Positions 24,201 to 64,000 of a stretch of DNA of 64,000 nucleotides are shown one piece after another. Under the pieces are notes generated by a model. It was not told the DNA's origin, ran no database searches, and saw only the letters and a list, made by a program, of their open reading frames with translations. Each line of letters opens with the position of its first letter. Position 1 is the first letter of the stretch. A program made the position numbers and the translations under genes. The stretch comes from Amphibalanus amphitrite. Its lineage: Eukaryota > Arthropoda > Thecostraca > Balanomorpha > Balanidae. The stretch is from assembly GCF_019059575.1 (NCBI RefSeq), contig NW_024881976.1, positions 1 through 64,000 on the forward strand. Direction: 5' to 3'.

Positions 24201-26371
24201 TTCAGAAAATCGTGGGCTTCATCGTGGCTGTCATCAGTTCCAGTCTCAGGCTCCATTGCACTCATCTTGTTTGAGACAGAATGCATGGAGTGCATGACGT
24301 CATCCACAGTAATGCTGTTGCTAACATCGCTCGGCAAGGAACTTTTGGCGTCATTCAGGAGATGCTCGACAATGTGACGAAGGACTGTGTGCGCGCTGCC
24401 GGCGTTGATGTGGTCAACATTTTCCCGTGGGCGAGGACGACGCCGACGAACGAACCTGATCTTTTTCACTCTCTTTCCAGATGGAAGAACAGGTCTTGCT
24501 TCGGGTGCCAAGTCATACTCCAGCGGCTGCGGTGTCGTTAACTCCACCTCTTCATCCGTGTCTTGTCCTTCATTGTTGCCCTGGACGCTCTGTGAAGCTT
24601 CCTGATTGTCTGGAAAGCGTGATTCGTTGTCGGCATACCCTCTATCGCCATTTTCAGAAGATGTAGGGATGTTAACCGGTTCTTCGATGTCAGGACTTAG
24701 CGAGTTGATTGGATTTTGACCAATGGGCCTTGGTAAGGTAGTCTGGATTTCTTGGGGATCTGTCGAAGGAAATATTAGCTGTGGACGTTTCAGAGGTGAG
24801 GTATCGGACGAAGGACGTACCCGCCGCCGTGAAGCAAGCAAATGGAGGAAGGCGTCATCATTTGGTGGATGGAACGTTGTGACCTCTGGTTCCTCCTCAT
24901 CTCCATCAAAGATTGTTGTAAGGTCTGACTCAATGGTAGGATAATGCGTTGTTATTTCTAGCTGGTGTGCAGTTGCTATGGTCTCGGGTGCAAATGTGTC
25001 GGTTTGCTGGTCAGAGAACGTTTCCTGGGACTGTGACTGAAACGATGACAGCGGTGCTTCTGGTGACGCTGGTTCCGGCGAATGTGCCATCGAAGATGCT
25101 GACTGTGGAACAGCGACCAATGAGTCAGAAAGAGCTTGCTGTACAACGATGTCAGACAAGCGATGTCCACCTTTCCAACGTGTCGAGGGATTTCCTTGCA
25201 CAGTTTTGTCCTCAAATCGTTTCTTTCCAAATGGTGGGCGCCGTTTCAGATCCTTCGTCACGCTTAGACGGAATGGGTTGTTGGCTCGAAGGCGATGGAA
25301 GGCGGCTTCCAAAGCTTTGGCCACCTGTTCTTCGTCTTTTGAGCCACTAGTTCCGACGGATTTGGCATGAGAAGAAGATGATGGCGATGAAGGTTCGGAA
25401 GAGGGTGTTGGCTCAGTTATGGGATAGACTGGCGTTGCATCGGATGATAAAGAACTGGTTCGTTCTGTCGTTAGTGGGAAGTGTGAAGTCGTAGTTGGCG
25501 TTTCTGTGGTGAGTTCGCCATTCAGGAAAGTGTCTGGTGCTGTCGTGGGATCTGGGCTGGGAGGCTCGGTCTGCCCGAAGATCAACTGCACTATATTCGT
25601 AATATACTCGTCAGGATCGGAGTTGTTGAGAGGCTCGTGATGCAGAACGATGTGATCAGCAGTACTCTGAGGATGAGTCGTTAGTCTCGCGCTGAAGATA
25701 TTGTCTGACTCCACCCCTGGCACAGTCTGAGGAACGAATGGAACGCGATTAGCAATCCGCTGGGAACCCGCACCCACCTCGTTCCCTGGAGTCTGGAAAG
25801 CTGAGCCACTCTGGAAGAGTCGTTGGGTGGTCTCTGTTTCATAAAGGAAATCTCTCAGCTCACTATCCGGGACAGACTCAATGGTACCATTTGGATACTC
25901 GAATTCGTATTGGTAGACAAAGTGGCCATCAGGTTCTCCCTGAGAGAAAAGGCCATAAAAATTTTGCCCTTGCGATGAAGCACTTCCAGGTCCCACTGGC
26001 TGTCTTATAGAAACCGATAACGACACCCCTCCCTTGACCTCAAGCAGCCGTTCGGCGAGCTCAATTTCTCCCCGCAGTTTCTCGACCTCCGACTCGGGGA
26101 TAGCGCTGCTGCTCCCGTCTGGGTGTTGATACATGTACTCGAAGAAGAAGTCGTCATCTTCAGGTGTCTCACTGGTAACCTGGGTCGCAGAGGGTCTCTG
26201 CGCTGCGACTGATTGGGAGTCAGACCAGTACCAGTTGTTGTGTGTCTGATGTTCTGGGTCGTCACGCGGCGATCGAGCCACACGGGCGTGATGACCGCCC
26301 AGCGTAGAGTCGTCAGACGCCAGAAGTAGTAGCAGCTGCGATAGTGAAGGAACGGCAGCCAAGCTGGGCTT
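21287..26371 (-). CDS. Terminal exon of a large secreted mucin-like protein
   Basis: A single open exon of 1,694 codons plus stop. It begins at an acceptor (GATTTTCAG, exon from 26371, phase 0) and ends with TAA at 21289-21287. The first residues, KPSLAAVPSLSQLLLLLAS, look like the hydrophobic half of a signal peptide whose Met lies on an upstream exon that I could not locate. The protein is rich in Ser, Thr, Pro and acidic residues. Two related acidic/aromatic blocks lie near residues 64-95 (FFFEYMYQHPDG) and 142-171 (FVYQYEFEYPNG). A repeated motif LExVL-x3-P-x3-ARQGL-x2-W occurs near 795 and 1435. A very basic stretch at about 1092-1126 (including RTRLRNRLRRPRPVRR) precedes a TTTTPPP region. 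I know no family for it. A secreted matrix or cuticle-associated role is an inference from composition. Plus-strand frames opposite it are shadows. Confidence 0.75.
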   Translation of the reverse strand, partial: KPSLAAVPSLSQLLLLLASDDSTLGGHHARVARSPRDDPEHQTHNNWYWSDSQSVAAQRPSATQVTSETPEDDDFFFEYMYQHPDGSSSAIPESEVEKLRGEIELAERLLEVKGGVSLSVSIRQPVGPGSASSQGQNFYGLFSQGEPDGHFVYQYEFEYPNGTIESVPDSELRDFLYETETTQRLFQSGSAFQTPGNEVGAGSQRIANRVPFVPQTVPGVESDNIFSARLTTHPQSTADHIVLHHEPLNNSDPDEYITNIVQLIFGQTEPPSPDPTTAPDTFLNGELTTETPTTTSHFPLTTERTSSLSSDATPVYPITEPTPSSEPSSPSSSSHAKSVGTSGSKDEEQVAKALEAAFHRLRANNPFRLSVTKDLKRRPPFGKKRFEDKTVQGNPSTRWKGGHRLSDIVVQQALSDSLVAVPQSASSMAHSPEPASPEAPLSSFQSQSQETFSDQQTDTFAPETIATAHQLEITTHYPTIESDLTTIFDGDEEEPEVTTFHPPNDDAFLHLLASRRRVRPSSDTSPLKRPQLIFPSTDPQEIQTTLPRPIGQNPINSLSPDIEEPVNIPTSSENGDRGYADNESRFPDNQEASQSVQGNNEGQDTDEEVELTTPQPLEYDLAPEARPVLPSGKRVKKIRFVRRRRPRPRENVDHINAGSAHTVLRHIVEHLLNDAKSSLPSDVSNSITVDDVMHSMHSVSNKMSAMEPETGTDDSHDEAHDFLKLVVKDLLKDAHEDHEEHHSGADNVQGSESWPTQNVHETLNPSQNNAEKQNHLHVSTAPGRPTDARSTAVYSVASGTKLENVLSVIDPQAADMARQGLDAWVRRKMGAAGDDSTTDSNSGDAATPRTPSLENGKRAGLSFPSNLRRTAAASGDDALDPDEDEALNRGTGVKASRPFLPTSVSRQSSLPTVSSVPKDDSTFEITTRSPSLDEPFDRSDVSQALRPGDRQQSRRRNGPGGVRLQNPIRFPGHVIADEHEKENMDDHLQQNYTASDVLTPPSLSPTEDILETTPIPEEDLTSTIEYDSEYPFLGTDASNHDHDLLDITDNISTAESSIDTTTEQYDEETLLQDQAENLPQSQDPEYVTDKEDTEKEEPRRRNRFRTSSSRRRPSFRTRLRNRLRRPRPVRRKPTTTTPPPTTTTTPPPTTPTTTSPVPRRRRPSRRRLPTRLRQPSLAVSSAKDLDAPSTTTENPTTLDDVTDPPTTETPYVPETTSPRSAESPLELDFTTSHSTESPETFEPSSPATTKNLESLDYTTPPPTEDLDISDVTPTVTTYHPDVKFIPTVAPEPIPDDGESPPVVASLDAQQIPSPLNSVSNTRDGAGIEDNAPGERTSDLGARTKAEEHLLRSVLAGPPISQETERSVFGTGQTEKSSISALGQNRKQPPSTFIAPNDETHESLSDETDVNTLESEEDTEHLSPSQSVQNVSPRPANSTLEKVLGFVNPETAELARQGLKGWIRKTVGQVREKTAVFVRRRPGGKPEIIGRGKVVSHPGGKRKLVVEARPAEEDIELLENIPAPEALTLGADESLPTVDGNVPLEERPFASLPRRKPATIHITTPKPDFSFSPSPTVTNLGLSGYPNSPFFPAFTPRRGFPPAPIPRPSLQRAPVAQPRPTPAAPGPAPTPGVWTWQTDTPSRTADSDTGVDFHPPLSGWRPVTPVPLSDQEDITFINLKHLFPEFTRRAGRNVE

Positions 26372-26674
26372 CTGAAAATCGCAACAAAATCAAGTCAGGG
26401 ATGTTGAACTGTTGCGTTATTTTTTGTATAAAACTGCCAAACTGTTTACATCATGCTGCACAAATACTATAACGTCATACTAGATATCATATCATGCGTC
26501 TATAGTTATCATATCATATCATGTACTGCAATACAGCTTATTCATACGAGAGAACCTAAAAGTAAGCTGGATCGTTTCATATGGGGAAATCGAGTTGCAT
26601 TTCGGCTCCCTCTGCTTAGAACAAGTTATTCTTCGTTTTGACGTTATTTATTCTACTTGATATTACAGCTCAGC

Positions 26675-28067
26675 CAGTGGCGGATCCAAGGGGGGGTCAC
26701 ATGGGTCATGCCCCCCCTTGAGGCCCGGGGGCCCAAAGACCTGCCAGGGGCACCACCGGCCTATCAGGGTTATCACAGTCCTGACAGGGGCACCACAGGC
26801 CTAGCAGGGACACCACGGGCCTGGTGCCCCTGGGCCCTGACAGGACTGTAACGCCCCTGACAAGCCTGAAGTGTCCCCGGCAGGCACGTGGTGCCCCTGA
26901 CAGGCCTGAGGCGCCCCTGCAAGGCCGGTGGTGCCTTGCTAGGCCTGTGGTGCCCCTGGCAGGCCTGTGGTGCCCCTGACAGGCTTGCGGTGCCCTTGGA
27001 AGGACTGTGGTGTCCCTGGGCCCTGACAAGCCTGAGGTGCCCCTGACAGGCCCAAGGTGCCCCTGCGAGGCCGGTGGTGCCCCTGGCAGGTCTGTGGTGC
27101 CCCTGGCAGGTCTGTGGCGCCCCTGGCAGACCTGTGTTGACTGGTGCCCCTGCTAGGTCGCTGGTGCCCCTCACAGACCTGTGGTGCCCCTGGGCATTGA
27201 CAAGCCTGAGATGCCTGGCTATGACAGGCTCGTGGTGCCCCTGATAGACCAGTGGTGCCCTTGCTAGACCTGTAGTGCCCCTGGCAGGCCTCTGGTGCCC
27301 CTGCGCCCGGAGAGGACTATGGTGCCCCTGAAAAGCCTGAAGTGCCTCTCGACAGGCCCGTGGTGCCCCTGACAGGCCCAAGTTACCCATGCAAGGTCGG
27401 TGGTGCTCCTGGCGGGCCTCTGGTGCCCCTGGCAGGTCTGTGGTGCCCCTGGCAGGCCTGTGTTGACTGGTGCCCCTGCTAGGCCGCTGGTGCCCCTCAC
27501 AGGCCTGCGGTGCCCCTGGAAGGACTGTGGTGCCCCTGCCCCTAGGGGTGCTCATGGGCCCAACAGGCCCGTTGTGCCCCTGACAGGCCTGTCGTGTATA
27601 CTTGCTAGACCTGTGGTGCCCCTGCTTCCTGGCAGGCCAGTGGTGCCCCTACAAGGCCGTAGGTGCCCCTGACAGGTTTGTGGTGTCCCTGGAAGGACTT
27701 TGGTGCCCCTGACAAGCCTGAAGTGTCAAGGACAGACCCTTTAGACGCCAGGGTCAAGTTCGTCGGACTGACAACGATTCGCTTACCCGATAACGTTCCT
27801 GGTAAGTACTCACTACTCAGCGTCCACAACATATATACACATAGCACATTCATATATACTTGCAGTTGCTTACAAGTTGGTAAATGTGGTTGTGGCTAAG
27901 AGTTAAGATACTGACTAAACATAAAAAATAAAAAGAAAAAAACTGAAAATGGGGGCACCACCAAAATGAAGTGGACGAAATCCGTTGAGTTTTTAATTTT
28001 GGGTATAGGTAGGGGCACCACTTCGATTCATGACCCTCCCCTTGGAATTTTCCTGGATCCGCCCCTG
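26675..28067. mobile_element. hAT-type non-autonomous element filled with a minisatellite
   Basis: It is bounded by an exact 8-bp target duplication AGCTCAGC (26667-26674 and 28068-28075). Inverted ends are CAGTGGCGGATCCAAGGGG on the left and CAGGGGCGGATCCAGG on the right, read inward. Eight-bp duplications and CAGGGGCGG-like ends are typical of hAT elements. No transposase is encoded; most of the interior is the 20-bp minisatellite. Confidence 0.85.
26700..27735. repeat. GC-rich minisatellite, unit about 20 bp
   Basis: Diverged tandem copies of GGCCTGTGGTGCCCCTGACA. Higher-order duplication is visible: the block around 27065-27190 recurs around 27400-27510. Because it is GC-rich and lacks stops it yields long open frames such as 26773-27555 on the minus strand (RPARGTTGLA repeats), which I do not regard as genes. 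Confidence 0.95.
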
Positions 28068-28075
28068 AGCTCAGC

Positions 28076-28614
28076 AACAGGTATAGAGTGAAGCTCTGTA
28101 CGCATATGCGTTTGGCTAAAAAAGTGATGCAAAAAAAACAGAGAATACCTATAGGTACAAAGGATGAACTGTACGCCGAACATGAAAAACAAATTTATTT
28201 CTGCTTATATATGGCTTGCCGGGAAATAGGAAAGAAGGTGTACGGCTTTCTCCTTACCAGAATTGGTGGTCTCGTTGTGGCATCCTTTTCGGTCTGAGGA
28301 TTAGGTGTAAAGGCTTTACATAGAACTCAATGGATATTTAGCCCATTTTTAGACAATTTAAGTCTGTTTTTTTATTTTTACGTTGCCTGTGCATCATTGA
28401 GAACTTTTATCGTTTTCATACATTTCCTCATCCCTTCAGTCATAGATAGAATGATTCAAAAATCCAAACGTTTTGATAATTGAAGATTGATGAAAACACG
28501 TTAAAACTGTATCATAAGGGCCAGTCCTCGTCGCCTGACCATAGATTAATTAGTTTGTTACGGAGTTTTGATGCACGCTTGTTTTGTTGCATGTTCAAAA
28601 ACTGACGATCATTT
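28076..28614. other. Intergenic DNA, nothing recognised
   Basis: AT-rich sequence between two mobile elements. No coding, RNA or repeat signal that I can support. Confidence 0.4.
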
Positions 28615-29522
28615 TTAACCCTCGCCCGCACATGGGGGGGGGGGTTGCCACCCCCCAGGTAGTCTTTCTGCTCTGCACTCAACATTTTTAGAGCTAGAAG
28701 GCTGATTTTTCGTATAGCTGCTCCTCTATCCTTTCTTGATGTCCACTGAAAATTTCAAGTTTCTGTGATTTTTGGTTTCGGAGATATGACCTTGTTTTTT
28801 CAGGTCATGTCATGACCCAAATGGCCAATTCTCAACATCTTGCGTTTGCCATGGGCCTTGTGAGCTTTTGACACCCTGATTTCGGCCTTTTTTGCCAGTC
28901 TTACCTCCCACCTATCATGGAACATGCTGTTCGACGATGTACAGGGGTCAAGGTCAGGGTCAAGGTCAACCTAGGTCATCTAAGATAATTGCGTTTTAGG
29001 CAAGCTGAATTTACTTTTTGTGAAGTTTTTTGACTGCATTTTTGGTAAAAGCTTCTCAGATCATGAAGTTCATGTAATATGGACCCAAAAACAATCGGTG
29101 CACACATCAGTATACACACAGACACACACAGACATACAAACACATATAACTGACCTTGACCTAACTTGACCTGAAATGACCTCAGCAGCAAAATTCTGGT
29201 CGGGTAGTGTGACAAAGAGGTTCTAGCTGGCTTGGCACCAGAAAACAGCATCGTCATCGGTATTTGATAAGCAGCGCACTTGATATCCAACGGTGACCCA
29301 AAACAGCAACATTTTTTAGTTTGACCTGACCTGGAAGGTCAATGACTGACCTGAGAAGGTAAAACTGGGTATCATTGGATTCGTCTCTTCCCAAATAATC
29401 CTTTTGGTCTTTACCGCTAAGCTCTAGCTCCAACAGGAACGAAATGGCGCGGGGGGGTGGCAACCCCCCCCCCCCCATGTGCGTTCTAGGATGGGAAAAT
29501 GGCATGTGCGGGCGAGGGTTAA
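28615..29522. mobile_element. piggyBac-like TTAA MITE, family with CCCTCGCCCGCACATG ends
   Basis: TTAA lies at 28615-28618 and 29519-29522, with perfect 16-bp inverted ends CCCTCGCCCGCACATG. Just inside lie G-run/C-run hairpins with loop TTGCCA on the left and TGGCAA on the right. The interior holds runs of AGGTCA near 28948-28980 and TGACCT near 29150-29180. The right TTAA is also the left TTAA of the next element. Confidence 0.9.
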
Positions 29523-30698
29523 CCCGCGCCCGGCTGGGGGTCCTGGATTTCCACGCCCTGCTGGGGGCGGGGTGTTTGAACACCCCCCCCCCTTCTAACT
29601 CGGCTCCTGGGCCACGTAGCGATACGCGGAAGGCGGCGTTCGAAAGAGCGTCAAAAATAATGAGGAAATCACTTCGGTCAATTTTTTGGTCAGGTCAAAG
29701 GTCAGGTCCCCAGAGGTCATTGAAGGCAAAATTTCGCCGATTTCCAGGTCGAATGTCGACAATTTCCAAGAAGCCAACGCATAACTCGGGAACCAATAGA
29801 GCTACAGCGCCGCGGAAAAACGCATTCGATAGCCCTATTAACGCCCTTTCTGATTAATTCTCTCAGATTTAACCTAACGTCAACGGTTTTGCCTGCAGGG
29901 GGCAAAAACTGCAAAAATAGCCGATTTTTTCGGAAACAGTTTTTCTGCAATAACTTTTGACCCAAGCCTTGTACGAGCTTACTTTTACCGGCATCGTGTT
30001 CCTCTCGTCAAGACGCATCGAATGAACTATAACTTGACCTTGAAAGGTCAACTTGAAAATTTGACCTCAGGTCAAGGTCATGACCTGACCGGAAAGGGTC
30101 ATGTTGCATATCAGTCGATCCGTATCGTCGAGCTGAACACATCTAAGGCGTTTTCATCGCTCTAGCATGCCTCTATCAAAAGTTATTTGCGAAAAACTGT
30201 TAGATACCATTCGTGACCTAAGATGACCTCAGGGCATAAACAGGGGTCACGGACACCATTTTCATGTTCAGTGTATCTAAACCACTTGTAATTCAGTGTT
30301 TGGGAGTGTTTATAATGTCTTTCGACCAAAGGAGGCGCATTTCAATTTTCTCCCATTGACTTATAATGGGGAGGTCGCAAAATTGACCTGACCTTAGGTC
30401 ATCGATATCAAAATTCTGAGATATACATTTTGTACATGTTATTGCTCTTAGCGATCGCTGAAATTTCAAAGCGATCGGTCACTCGGTGTAGCTATGACAG
30501 ACATTGAAACTTTTTATGAGATGAGGTCACTTCAAGTGACCTGGTGACCTGACCTTGAATGACCTTGGTCTGAAATTTTCACAACATGTGTAGAATTGAT
30601 GTATGATAAGGTGTACCAAAAACGGCATATTCACGAAAAACCACAAGGGGGGGGGGGGTGTTCAAACACCCCCCCCCCCCCAGCAGGGCGCGGGTTAA
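29519..30698. mobile_element. piggyBac-like TTAA MITE, CCCGCGCCC family, copy 1
   Basis: TTAA at 29519-29522 (shared with the preceding element) and 30695-30698. Inverted ends are CCCGCGCCCGGCTGGGGG and CCCGCGCCCTGCTGGGGG. Subterminal hairpins have the loop TGTTTGAACA or TGTTCAAACA between G- and C-runs. The interior has the palindrome AGGTCATGACCT at 30075-30086 and many further half-sites. It is closely related to 42305-43432 in the opposite orientation. Confidence 0.9.
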
Positions 30699-32069
30699 CG
30701 GCCTGGATAGTGGATCGTGTTCAGTTTTGGCGACCTCAGCGTTGAAACAAATGACATGTGTATTAGTGGCCTCGAAGAAATCTACACAATCGAGACTTCT
30801 GGAATTCGTGTTGTTTCTTTTTACGTAGCGTGTTCCAGCCGGAAGAATTTCGTCAGCATTGATAATGATCATGTTTATAAATTATAAGGCTACCAGTTTT
30901 TGGTGTTTAGCATCTACTAGCTAACCAACTGATATAACAAAAGATTACTAACGCTTAGGTCCAGTGCAAATGTGTGTATTCATGGGCTTGGTAGTTCTGT
31001 GAATACGCAGTGTGTGTTGGTGTTTCCAGTCCACATCCCCTCCAACAGCTTTGTGCAAATGCCTTTGGTAACACATCCGTCGATGTATTTCATTCCTCGT
31101 TCACTGTACAGGCACATAATAAACTGAATAGATCGTGGTAAAACGAATCCATTGATCGCATTGGCTGGATTATGGAAAGGTGTGCTACTCACTAAGAAGC
31201 CACTGGTGCAAGCGGGAGAGTCGAACGGCTCACACAAATCACTGGCACATATAGGTACAGACAACTCGATCCGAACGCATGGAGCACTCGAGCAGCACAC
31301 TAGAAAATATATGTACAAAGCGAGGCGAATCTACGAAAGTCAGACATGCAGAAGACACTCCAGCTTTCGTGCTGGTCGAACGTTCAGTTTATCACATTCG
31401 TCATGCTGAGCCAAGGGGAGTCGGGACATTTCACACCTAAATATGCAATTATACACAATCAAACACACGTGGCTACAAGTAAGAAACTAAGCTTGCTCAT
31501 TACATAGGGCGCGCATCACACGGTGCAATAGTTTGTGTGAACAAGCGAAGTTGCTAATTTTAGTTAAGATTTATGAACTGGAAAAACAATATTACGACTA
31601 CCAGACTATTCAAAATAAAACATTCAGACGGGTTTGTTGCGAAAGGTAGGTAGGTGTGTACCTATTCATTTGTGCACGATAAGCTACAAAACGTTCTAGT
31701 TAGGCTACATCAAAAGGCAGCAACTACATACAAAATCTTACATTAACATTTATAGCACTCGGTCCTCTCCTAATCAAATCACACATGAGTAAGATGAATT
31801 ATGTGCCAATAAAAATGCACCTAAAACAGTCACTGAGAAAACAAGGACAACAAATCATTCACGCTATACGTGACACTCAGCATATAACACTCCCTACCCG
31901 CGCGACACTGGCAGGCACTTACGCTGTTTTACTAAAGACAATGATCGTGCGATTGTTCATCATCGCCTGAGGACCACAGGCTTCCACATTACACCTCTAC
32001 CAATGTCTCACACCTTCATACGCTAAAGCACTGGATAAGTTTGCCTTAAGAGCTCCATACATCATGAGT
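30699..32069. other. Region 3' of the chitinase gene
   Basis: This would hold the 3' UTR of the minus-strand chitinase transcript and the spacer to the mucin-like gene, possibly with that gene's missing first exon. Several GT donor-like sites exist on the minus strand, but none sits in phase after a convincing signal-peptide start. No gene is called. Confidence 0.4.
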
Positions 32070-61803
<29,734 letters not shown>

Positions 61804-63239
61804 CTGGGAAAATGCACCACGAACATGGTCACAAAATACATCGTCGTACTTGCGCAGTTTGATCAAAAACAGCATTGGCTACACTCATTCGGTCGATAGG
61901 ATGGTAAGTGTATCCATACACGTTTATGACACGACATGACAATCATCAATCATGCCAGGTCTCGGCATCATTTAAGAACTGTAGTTATCATAAGCCATGC
62001 ACTTCGGAGTCGATCGATCGTTGTGTATTCGTTGTTGTGTTGTGAATAAAAAAACGGTAAAATATTTACGGTGTTGCAACAATGAAGCATGCTTCAAGCC
62101 TGTGGTATCCAAGGATGAACGTGCTTACTTTTGCAAGTGTTATGTTTATATGAATATCCTGAATGGCTGTGATGCCCAAAGCAACTGCATGTTTTGATGA
62201 TATATCCACGGACATGTTGTTTTTGCTGCGTGCTCAACATTCTCGATTCACAGCACAAATTAGACAAACACCAAACACCTTTGCTCAGTCATTTTCATTC
62301 CAGAGCTCATCAAAACATCTCCACAGCAACACGTCACTCCATTATGCTATCGATCAAGCCCTAATAGAGGATGACCGCTCCATAACGTTCCGCAAGCATT
62401 CCGCAGCTTGTTTTCGCTTCTCCATCTGCGACGCACGGAACAGACCGTTTCTGTTCTCCCTCCGAACCAACCAGCCTCCTCTGCCATCCCGACCTCAACC
62501 TGCGTGCCGCATCATCTGTTTATGTGGTGGCCCGCTCGTTTTTGTGCCTCCTCCGCAGGGGCGCCTGACTAACCGACTAACAAGGACCAGCCCACAGCGG
62601 CCGCTTACGGAGGGGGCGACCGCTCCGTAAGCCGGGGGGGGGGGACGGCCAACGCCCACTGTGCGGCCCCACAGCACAAGGTCCTCCCTGAGATGGCTGG
62701 GTCGGCCACGCCTCCGCTCCAGCCCCTCCCCGCCACCTCCGTCTCCAAAGCAGCAGCCCATTTGCTCGTAGTGCGGTGGGTATGTCTTGGCATACAATGG
62801 GTTACTTTGTTTAGAGCGCGCAGTTTCAATAAAGCGGACACTGAATGGTGAAAAAACCACCTTGTTGCACCTTATTGCATCACGAATCGGCACGTCAGCG
62901 TTTTAAAATCGGCCTGTCATTGAATATCAGCAGCGCCACGTCTTTACTGGTTACATGGCACAGTGGCGGCGGAAGGTAATTTTGAATGGGGGTGCAAAGT
63001 TTTCTCAAGGGGCCCCTCTGGAAGCTTTGCCCCCCCCCCCTTTCAATTTTTTTTAGTGATTTTTATTGATTTATAAAAAAACGAAAATTTTGGAAAACTA
63101 TCCCCATACACACAAGTTCTGTAAAAGGCTTGAAAATGTAGTGTTCCTACCTATCTCAAATAATGAAAGCATAAAGAAGCAAATGCAGCTAGTTTTTTAT
63201 CGGCTAATCTTTTAGTCTAGCCACCATCCGCAGCGTCTC
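61804..63239. other. Presumed 5' intron of the chitinase gene
   Basis: The exons encoding the N-terminal GH18 strand are expected upstream, but nothing resembling them is visible here. A CAGTGGCGGCGG segment at 62950 followed by G- and C-runs resembles a hAT-type end, but no partner or target duplication was found. Confidence 0.4.
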
Positions 63240-64000
63240 AAACCACTTTTCTGGATCCGCAGTGGACCATTGAGGGCCCTACGAGACCGTTCCAAGAAGA
63301 CCGTGTTTAGAAGCCCCTTGGAAGCCAACCACAAAGAGACTCCTCCAGAGACCTACATGACTCCCCAGACTGAATGAGCCCTCCGATCAGAGTCGGTCCC
63401 TTGAAAGTTGCTGAAAGGTTTCAGAAGGTAGTATAGGCTCGAAAGTCTTTTGAGGGCTCTCAGAAACCGGCATCGGACCCCAAAAAAAGCCTGTATGGAG
63501 GCCCTCCAAAGCCGGGATGGAGGCCACAGGAGCCGATGTTTAGCCTAAAGAGCCGGTATGGAGGACTGAATAGAGGAAAGGGGTCTCAGCGGGGCCTTCA
63601 GGGGCAAGCGTTTGAGCCCCAAAAGTATGTGTGGGGTCTTAGAGGCAGGTAGACCCCTGGGGTATGCACGGGGTCCCAGGAGCTCGCGTGTGAGCCCTAA
63701 TATTCGGCTGGCGGTTACTAGAACCAGCATGGGGATTCTTAGAAGTCGTTTAAACCCACATTTCATGGGTCATGAGTCCCAAGGGTCGATGTAGGGGCCA
63801 TAAAAGCCGGTGTAGGGCCCATAGCCCCATAAGTTCCGACATTGAGACTTTCAGAGGCCGGCGACAGGGCACCAAGAGCAGATAAAGTGCCTCAACAAGC
63901 CGACATGGGGCCTGAGAATCAGTGTGGAATTCCAGGAGCCTGCGTGAGCTCTCGGAGACCTTCGTATTTCGTAAGGTCCACAAAGGTCGTTGGATCCTCT
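63240..64000. repeat. Degenerate minisatellite, unit about 25-35 bp
   Basis: Loosely repeated units of the type GAGGCC-x-AAGCCGGT-x-GGGCCC, for example near 63500, 63545, 63800, 63860 and 63900, run to the window edge. Open frames over it are repeat-driven. Confidence 0.55.

Noticed and set aside
26773..27555. 260-codon minus-strand open frame with RPARGTTGLA-like repeats
   Set aside because: It is the translation of the minisatellite inside the hAT element; similar frames exist on the other strand, and no start or splice context is credible.
62495..62893. 132-codon minus-strand frame near the window end as an N-terminal chitinase exon
   Set aside because: No GH18 N-terminal features (such as a CYYTNW-like strand) and no matching splice phase to 61803.

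Overview
This is animal nuclear DNA, almost certainly from an arthropod. The evidence is a multi-exon group VI-type chitinase (GH18 plus CBM14 plus a very long Ser/Thr-rich tail), a Cys-loop anion channel of the invertebrate type, GT-AG introns, long CT microsatellites and many small non-autonomous DNA transposons. The moderate GC content and repeat style would fit a crustacean, but I cannot name the species. There are no bacterial-type operons. Three host genes can be supported, all on the minus strand.

Layout. 1-14.6 kb is repeat-rich. A segment at 1-2869 recurs as a direct repeat at 13075-14611, and the first copy carries a Transib-like insertion (1433-2759) whose empty site is preserved in the second copy. 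Between them lie remnants of an LTR retroelement on the minus strand: an exact tRNA-Lys primer-binding site at 7768-7785, a tandem-repeat leader and a mutated gag zinc knuckle. 14.6-15.9 kb holds a TTAA element inserted into a copy of its own family. 16.8-18.4 kb is a two-exon ligand-gated chloride channel gene. 20-20.8 kb is a degenerate tandem repeat with CACGTG palindromes and a GGGCC array. 21.3-26.4 kb is one very large exon encoding a secreted, mucin-like protein of about 1,690 residues. 26.7-28.1 kb is a hAT-type element filled with a GC-rich minisatellite. 28.6-30.7 kb is two TTAA elements joined through one shared TTAA.

32.07-61.8 kb is the chitinase gene. I reconstructed 16 phase-consistent exons; the 5' end lies beyond the window. 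They encode the catalytic core with its DxDxE motif intact, a proline linker, one chitin-binding CBM14, a short acidic linker and a 2,245-residue Ser/Thr/Glu-rich tail ending in a hydrophobic, GPI-signal-like segment. A TTAA-flanked element (37732-38739) sits inside the last exon and breaks the frame; removing it with one TTAA restores a perfectly continuous frame. Its introns carry further TTAA-type elements (40.3-41.5, 42.3-43.4, 53.2-54.1 and 54.1-55.3 kb), a foldback element (51.4-52.6 kb), a 249-bp hAT MITE (59.0 kb) and two CT arrays. The final 2 kb is intergenic or intronic, with a degenerate minisatellite at the end.

The most striking system is the piggyBac-like (TTAA) MITE set. At least eight elements have different terminal repeats but share one design: a short TIR beginning CCC, then a G-run/loop/C-run hairpin just inside the end, then an interior rich in AGGTCA nuclear-receptor half-sites. 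Chitinase and the large mucin-like protein are plausibly both extracellular or cuticular products, but no functional link between them is shown by the sequence.
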